64,000 nt of DNA from Sophora flavescens (Eukaryota > Streptophyta > Magnoliopsida > Fabales > Fabaceae), in assembly GCA_030762895.1 (NCBI GenBank), contig CM061068.1, positions 79,881,228-79,945,227 on the forward strand. The letters are read 5' to 3'. Below, one piece after another: positions 58,355 to 64,000 of this stretch. Made by a program: the position numbers and the translations under genes. How positions within the stretch are numbered: position 1 is the stretch's first letter; every line of letters begins with the position of its first letter. Under the pieces are notes generated by a model, which ran no database searches, was not told the origin of the DNA, and worked only from the letters and a program-made list of their open reading frames with translations.

Positions 58355-60042
58355 TGATACGATTTTTCTAGGCAAGTATACCTAGTCGTACAAGTAATAC
58401 GGTGGTGAGACCGATATCGTTCCCACGAGGATCAGTTGCCAATTACCACTTCACAAATTATACAACTATCTAGACTAAACTGTGTTATGAAGAGAGATCA
58501 AATCATAAAATAAAGAAACAAAAGCAATACAATATTTTTGGTCTTTTTGGATTTTTATCGAACACTTGGAATGCAGAAACAAATGGATAAAATTGTCAGG
58601 GTTAGACTACACCGATCTTCCCTTGATTGCAATGAAATGGTTAATAACACACGTCCTAATTCAATTATGACAATCAAATCTTCTAAAATACTCAAACCCT
58701 AATGTCTTAGGTGGAATGAGCCTAAAACCCCAAATTAAACCCTAATGTCTTAGGTGGATTAACTTGAGATTTTTCATAAAGAGTCAAGATTTATAAGATT
58801 GCAAGCACCCCAAGACCTATGTTTAGGTTCATGAACTACTTGGCATTGATTCATGAGCATGCCTTAACATCAATCTTTCAATTGTCTATCAAAGCAACAA
58901 ATCATTCTGTGGGTAGCTAAGCCAAGAAAAGCATTAAGCATGGAATCAAATACTCATAAAGAAATAGGAATTTGTATTACAACCAAATCATGAGACAACC
59001 AAGTTCAGGAAAGCCATCATCTAACCCCAACAAAAAGGGGATTTAGCTACTCATAGTAATAGAAATTACAAAAGAGAAAGAGAGAAGGGATGAAGAAAAC
59101 TCATGACGAATCCTCCAATCTTCTTCCAATCCAAGATCAGAGAAAAACCACCCCTTTTGGGGTTCCAATTCGCCCCCTAGCCACCGCCTCCAAGTCTGGA
59201 TAAAAGTCCTTTTTTTAGGTTAAAAGTTAGTCTAGAGAGAATCAGAATTTTTCTCTCCACCTGTTCTATGATGGCGCTGCTGTCTATATAATGCAGGTCT
59301 TAAATCTCCAAAATCAATCAGGCTTGAATGCGTGGGCCCCTGCCAGATTGCTTCTAGCGCTGACTTTCTTCTAATTGCAATTGAAGTGCAATTTCAATTC
59401 ATTCTCTTGAACTCACATGGGGTCAGCATTTAGTAACTTATTCAATTTGAATTTCAATAAGATTCTTTAACTGAATTTAATTTCCAAAGACAATCCTTCT
59501 TTCTTCACAAATTGGCGCGGGCCCTCCTTGCATTGAATTATCAGAATCAATTTGCCTTTCAAAACCAAAATAAACGTTGCTGGCCCTTTCCAAATTTGCT
59601 TTATGTTAATTGCCAATTTCTTCAATCAATTGTAAATTGATTCATGTGATTTGCTTCAGTAATTTACTGCAGCTTCTATCATTTATAAATTGAAGACCAA
59701 TTCCTCTCTCCATTTATGGTAAGCCATTAGTATCCAAATCATCCAATCCATCAATTAGGCCTCTTACATTGCTGCTGGACTTTTGTCAATTGTCATCAAA
59801 TATTTCCATTTCAAATTAAATTGGAGTCATCCAATATCTTCACTTTTCAAGCTCCAACTTAATCCAGGCTCCATTATGGCTCATCTGGGGCATTTAACCC
59901 TTAATTTCTTCAATACAACACCACAAAACCACCTTACCCGTTCCAAGGTAAAAACTAACTAAAATCAAATTAAAATTGCCTAAACTATATGAAAATGCAT
60001 GCAAAAATGTACATGAATGATGTGGTGAAATCACACTCATCA
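58355..60042 (-). repeat. 3' LTR of the minus-strand element
   Basis: 1688 bp. On the minus strand it starts TGATGAGTGTGATTTCACC, as the Athila LTR does, and ends near CGTATCA. The body differs from the Athila LTR, with only the ends and scattered blocks alike. A TATA-type CTATATA lies at 59284-59290 (read TATATAG on the minus strand). No ORF of note is present. Confidence 0.88.
59284..59290 (-). promoter_or_regulatory. Probable TATA box, minus-strand LTR
   Basis: TATATAG on the minus strand, in GCATTATATAGACAGC. It is conserved in the second LTR at 63686-63692. Confidence 0.5.
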
Positions 60043-60060
60043 AATCACACCAAGCTTAAG
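60043..60060 (-). promoter_or_regulatory. Polypurine tract region, minus-strand element
   Basis: On the minus strand CTTAAGCTTGGTGTGATT lies directly before the LTR start TGATGAG. It matches the Athila tract (CTTGGGGTGATT) with one G to T change. Confidence 0.7.
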
Positions 60061-61448
60061 ACTTTTGCTTGTCCTCAAGCAAACACTAAGGCCAGAAGAT
60101 AGAAATAATCAGAACATGGATAGTGAATCAAGAACCCGAGTAACTAATCCAAGTAACAGGCATATTCAAGTAATTCATCAAGAGACAATGAATTTCAAGT
60201 CCAATTAGAGGCTTAGGTTTCTTAGACTCATGTTCTCACTGATTCGGGCACTCTTGCTCACCTCACTCAAGTGTTTAAGGATATTTGACAATTCACTCAA
60301 TTTCCTCAAGGAATGAATTCTACCATAAGCTTGACTATCAACCAAATCTCTACTTTATTAATGAAAACAATTAAGAATGAAGAGGTCTTTTGCTTTGGTT
60401 GTAACGTGGCCATGAGATTAATCGTTAGGTGGGGAAATCAAGAAAAGGAAATTTCAAAAAGGCTAAACAAAATATCAATCATTGCAAAGCATGACATCTT
60501 CTAAAATACCTTTTTGGGTTTTGATTCATTTCTCCACCTTTCTTTCTTTCTTTTCATTTTATTTCTCACTTTCTTTTGTCATCCCCTTCTCTATTTCTAA
60601 TTTTTCTCTTTTTTTTCTTTTCATTTGGAGAAGGGGAGATTTTCAATCCAAGAGAAATATTTTTCTAACTTTCTCATCCCATACTTTTTCAACTACCTTT
60701 TTACCCTTTTGTGCAATACTTTAGAAGGTCTTATATCAAGCATCATTCATCAAAATATTTCAAGGTACCAATAAAAGTATTTTATTCTTTCAGGCTCAAA
60801 ATTGGGCAACTAAGGGGCAGCATTTAGTCAATCAAAGCTCAGAAGGCCGGAAAAAATACCTAGTGCCTCAATCATTTTCAAAAATGTTTTCAAAATTTTT
60901 TTTAAGCTTCAAAACGGTTTCAAGTCAAGTTCTAGAGAATACAATCCAAGAGGAATACAACACTCTATCACAAAGAATGGGGTAGATTTAGTGAGTACCC
61001 CTTTTTGGCTCAAAAATCTCACATTTTAGTAGTTCAGAAATCAATGAGAAACACAAATCTACGAAACCATATGCTAATTACCAACTATCAAAGGTCATCT
61101 CAAGAATTTTTATTTGTAGCCTTATCACAAGAATAAAAAAAATTGGGTTCAAAAATTCACTATCTCAATTTAATTGGCACTAAGTTCTCACAATTGGATG
61201 CATAATCTAAGCAAGGGGCAATCTAATCATGTGATTATGTAAAACTATGCCTAAATGAATGCAACATGAAAAATGCAAAAACACCCCTACCCCAAGATTA
61301 AAAACTTACATTATCCCCAATGTAAATAATCAAGTTGGAGAGAGGAGAAAAATAAATAAAATAAAATAAAAAATAAATTTTGGAACAACTCACCGAGGTG
61401 GTAACGGGTGTTGGCTCACATTCCAGTCAAAAGCTTGTTGGAGATTGT
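60061..61448 (-). other. 3' non-coding region of the minus-strand element
   Basis: The reverse complement of the Athila 53670-55080 region in nearly collinear order. Shared landmarks include TTGCTTGTCCTCAAGC (60065), ACCCGAGTAACTAATCCAAG (60134), AATGAATTCTACCATAAGCT (60312), CATTTAGTCAATCAAAGCTC (60821) and TTACATTATCCCCAATGTAA (61308). The AC microsatellite is absent. Short ORFs here (for example at 60313 and 60482) mirror equally short ones in Athila and look non-coding. Confidence 0.8.
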
Positions 61449-61672
61449 ATCACGGTCGTGAGGCTCATCACGGGCAGGCCGTGATCAATTCTGGTCCAAA
61501 GGAAGAAGCCTGTCACGGTCGTGACCTCCATCACGGCTAGGCAGTGATGCTCTCTGATCTTCAGGGCTGGCTCATCACGCCCGTGATGCGTATCACGACT
61601 GGGCCGTGATCCTTTCTGGTCTTCCTGGTTAGCTCATCACGGCCGTGACCAGTGTCACTGCCTGGGCGTGAT
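61449..61672. repeat. TCACGG palindromic minisatellite, four units (minus-strand element)
   Basis: Units start near 61449, 61512, 61574 and 61634, again about 62 bp apart, for example GTCACGGTCGTGACCTCCAT then CACGGCTAGGCAGTGAT. They lie in the same relative place as the Athila units at 53440-53668 but in opposite orientation. Confidence 0.88.
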
Positions 61673-61798
61673 GGTTGCTGACTTTGCTTCTCCCTGCCCT
61701 TTTTGCTTCTCCTTCCTCTTTGCCCTGAAAACACTTAACAAAACTATTAATTTATGATTATTTACTCTTGATCTTCTCAAATTATTCAAGAGTTAAAT

Positions 61799-62350
61799 TC
61801 AAAAACAAATGGAAAAAGGAAAAGAAAACTTGGGTTGCCTCCCAATAAGCGCTTCTTTAACGTCACTAGCTTGACTCATTAAGAAGCATCCACCTGGATC
61901 CCATAGCATGTGGCATAAGGGCCAAGATATGCTCATCATGTGAGATCCTCCACCTGGATCCCATGGTTTGTGGAGTGGCAATTGCAGAAGTAATATGAAT
62001 CTTCCCTCGGTTCCTCCTTGGTCAAATGGCTTTTTGACCTCTTCAGGCATAAATGTTCCATGAAGCACATGAGGTTTTACTTCTGGAGCCAATTTTGTAG
62101 GATCCACACATGCATGCAAACCAATATATTTGTCCAAGGCTGCAATATCAGGATCCTTGGCACGCATGGTGAAATATAGATCCTCTTGGCTCTCCATGTC
62201 ATGTTCTTTTTCTTGTGGCTCATCTTCCGATGCCACTTCACCTACACTTTGATCCATCCCTAAAACCAGATTTTGCTCAATTTGCGCTCCATGTGACTCT
62301 TGTACTAACTGTTTACAAATTTCCTCAACTTGCGTTTTGAAATTTTGCAT
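61799..62350 (-). CDS. ORF of unknown function in the non-autonomous element
   Basis: The frame starts at ATG 62350 (MQNFKTQVEEICKQLVQESH); a GTG one codon earlier is not needed. It is about 183 codons without a break, ending at 61799. The N-terminal half is acidic and looks like real protein (EDEPQEKEHDMESQEDLYF, DIAALDKYIGLHACVDP). The C-terminal half contains KPWDPGGGSHM and MLWDPGGC, encoded by two copies of CCACCTGGATCCCAT about 60 bp apart. Its last stretch overlaps sequence (GCGCTTCTTTAACGTCAC) that follows integrase in Athila, so the ORF ends in non-coding family sequence. I recognise no domain. It could be a captured gene fragment or chance. Confidence 0.35.
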   Translation of the reverse strand: MQNFKTQVEEICKQLVQESHGAQIEQNLVLGMDQSVGEVASEDEPQEKEHDMESQEDLYFTMRAKDPDIAALDKYIGLHACVDPTKLAPEVKPHVLHGTFMPEEVKKPFDQGGTEGRFILLLQLPLHKPWDPGGGSHMMSISWPLCHMLWDPGGCFLMSQASDVKEALIGRQPKFSFPFSICF

Positions 62351-62732
62351 CACAAACCTTCATCATCACAGTTGGTTCTGATTTTGGTCTCAGAGATGGA
62401 TAGCTCTTGGGAATATTGTTCTAGAGCAACCTTCAAAGGTGTTTGCTCATTCCATTCGCATTCCTCCTCATGCTTCATAATTACACTATAAGCTTATGCA
62501 TGAGGGCATTGATTTCCCCAGATCTCATAGTCTCCCAAGACTACATTAGGCCCAAAGGAATATTTTGTAACTCCATCCAAGACAGGAAAATAATAAATCT
62601 CCATGTGTTGCAATCCACCTTGGACAAACACAACTCAAAAGAAAAAAAATCAAATATATATAGAAAAATATATATAAACAAAAATGTATAAAGTAGTTGT
62701 CTACTTTGTTACTAATGATATTGACAAAACTA
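62351..62732 (-). other. Leader between primer site and ORF, minus-strand element
   Basis: An open minus-strand stretch from about 62480 to 62360 (residues EEECEWNEQTPLKVALEQYS in part) sits in a different frame from the following ORF and is separated from it by stops. It could be an earlier part of the same captured or decayed coding region, shifted out of frame. The rest is AT-rich, with TATATATA runs near 62655. Nothing else is seen. Confidence 0.3.
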
Positions 62733-62751
62733 ATCCCCGGCAACGGCGCCA
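62733..62751 (-). promoter_or_regulatory. Primer-binding site of the minus-strand element
   Basis: On the minus strand TGGCGCCGTTGCCGGGGAT, the Athila-type site (tRNA-Asp), a few bases inside the LTR end. It is more canonical than the site at 47631. Confidence 0.9.
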
Positions 62752-62757
62752 AAAACT

Positions 62758-64000
62758 TCATACGTTTTTTGTAGGCAAGTATACCTAGTCGTACAAGTAA
62801 TACGGTGGTGAGACCGATATCATTCCCACGAGGATCACTTGCCAATTAACACTTCACAAATTATACAACTATCTAGACTAAACTGTGTTTTGAAGAGAGA
62901 TCAAATCATAAAATAAAGAAACAAAAGCAATACAATATTTTTGGTCTTTTTGGATTTTTATCGAACACTTGGAATGCATAAACAAATGGATAAAATTGTC
63001 AGGGTTAGACTACACCGATCTTCCCTTGATTGCAATGAAATGGTTAATAACACACGTCCTAATTCAATTATGACAATCAAATCTTCTAAAATACTCAAAC
63101 CCTAATGTCTTAGGTAAAATGAGCCTAAAACCCCTAATTAAACCCTAATGTCTTAGGTGGATTAACTTGAGATTTTGCATAAAGAGTCAAGACTTATAAG
63201 ATTGCAAGCACCCCAAGACCTATGTCTAGGTTCATGAACTACTTGACATTGATTTATGAGCATGCCTTAACATCAATCTTTCAATTGTCTATCAAAGCAA
63301 CAAATCATTCCATGGGTAGCTAAGCCAAGAAAAGCATTAAGCATGGAATCAAATACTCATAAAGAAATAGGAATTTGTATTACAACCAAATCATGAGACA
63401 ACCAAGTTCAGGAATGCCATCATCTAACCCCAACAAAAAGGGTATTTAACTACTCATAGTAATAGAAATTACAAAAGAGAAAGAGAGAAGGGATGAATAA
63501 AACTCATGACAAATCCTCCAATCTTCTTCCAATCCAAGAGCAGAGAAAAACCACCCCTTTTTGGGTTCCAATTCGCCCCCTAGCCGCCGCCTCCAAGTCT
63601 GGATAAAAGTCTTTTTCTAGGTTAAAAGTTAGTCTAGAGAGAATCAGAATTTTTCTCTCCACCTGTTCTATGATGGTGTTGCTGTCTATATAATGCAGGT
63701 CTTGAATCTCCAAAATAATCAGGCTTGAATGTGTGGGCCCCTGCCAGATTGCTTCTACCCCTGACTTTCTTCTAATTGCAATTGAAGTGCAATTTCAATT
63801 CATTCTCTTGAACTCACGTGGGGTCAGCATTTAGTAACTTATTGAATTTGAATTTCAATAAGATTCTTTAAGTGAATTTAATTTCCAAAGACAATCCTTC
63901 TTTCTTCACAAATTGGCGTGGGCCCTCGTTGCATTGAATTATCAGAATCAATTTACCTTTCAAAACCAAAATAAACGTTGCTGGCCCTTTCCAAATTTGC
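62758..64000 (-). repeat. 5' LTR of the minus-strand element, incomplete
   Basis: The first 1243 bp (in plus coordinates) of the second LTR copy, aligned with 58355 onward. It is cut by the window end about 445 bp short of its expected length. It includes the TATA-type site at 63686-63692. Differences from the first copy are scattered single bases (for example CGTTCCC against CATTCCC near 62820). Confidence 0.88.

Larger units (their letters stand above)
58355..64000 (-). mobile_element. Non-autonomous Athila-related LTR element, minus strand, runs off the window
   Basis: On the minus strand: 5' LTR (62758 to beyond 64000), primer site (62733-62751), about 2.7 kb of internal DNA, polypurine tract (60043-60060) and 3' LTR (58355-60042). 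The two LTR copies correspond from GGCAAGTATACCTAGTCGTA onward and look about as similar as the Athila pair. The internal region holds no gag, protease, reverse transcriptase or integrase, only a 184-codon ORF and a 3' region like that of the Athila element. This fits a large retrotransposon derivative that would borrow proteins from an autonomous relative. It interrupts Tekay protease. The left flank ends GGACGT; the right flank lies outside the window, so the target duplication cannot be checked. Confidence 0.88.

Noticed and set aside
62443..62845. Short ORFs near the primer site of the minus-strand element
   Set aside because: They cross the primer site, the LTR edge or AT-rich runs and cannot be real genes in that position.

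Overview
The window is repeat-dense nuclear DNA from a flowering plant, most likely a eudicot. The plant assignment rests on the element types: Athila- and Tekay/Del-type Ty3/gypsy retrotransposons, a CACTA transposon with plant-type DUF4218/DUF4216 regions, and LINEs that carry an RNase H domain. The species cannot be named from the sequence. I found no ordinary host gene, tRNA, rRNA or CRISPR array. Every sizeable coding region belongs to a transposable element, and nearly all are broken. Athila and Tekay families are often pericentromeric, so a pericentromeric or heterochromatic location is plausible, but this is inference.

Layout. (1) A satellite array of about 38 monomers, usually 640-690 bp and all in the same orientation, fills 1-7329, 14266-17291, 18038-32494 and 38787-39276 (about 25 kb). 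(2) Three insertions split it: a 6.9 kb CACTA transposon (7330-14265, 3-bp target duplication CCA), a 5'-truncated LINE tail (17292-18037, minus strand) and a 6.3 kb LINE (32495-38786, minus strand, 16-bp target duplication). (3) At 39276 the satellite stops abruptly inside a monomer and joins the pol region of a Tekay/Del-type element. That pol runs to a polypurine tract and a 4.4 kb LTR, and the LTR is followed by a primer-binding site and the gag-protease region of the same family. The order pol-LTR-gag is a tandem or recombinant arrangement. (4) A 10.1 kb Athila-type retrotransposon (46298-56418) sits inside that LTR with complete ends and the 5-bp target duplication GTAAT. (5) Downstream, the Tekay coding region is cut at 58354 by a minus-strand, Athila-related, apparently non-autonomous element with 1.7 kb LTRs and only about 2.7 kb of internal DNA. 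It continues past the window end.

Nesting gives a relative order. The satellite existed before the CACTA and LINE insertions, and the Tekay DNA before the two Athila-type insertions. The two Athila LTRs differ at about 35 of 1326 positions by eye (about 97% identical), so that insertion is relatively young, yet its gag-pol is already broken.

The points most worth a second look are the satellite itself, a GC-rich palindromic minisatellite shared by the CACTA element, the Athila element and the non-autonomous element, the non-autonomous Athila relative with its odd ORF, the acidic ORF inside the Tekay LTR, and substitutions at catalytic motifs (Athila integrase Glu to Tyr, LINE reverse transcriptase Tyr to Cys). 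I found no evidence of a new defence, regulatory or metabolic system.
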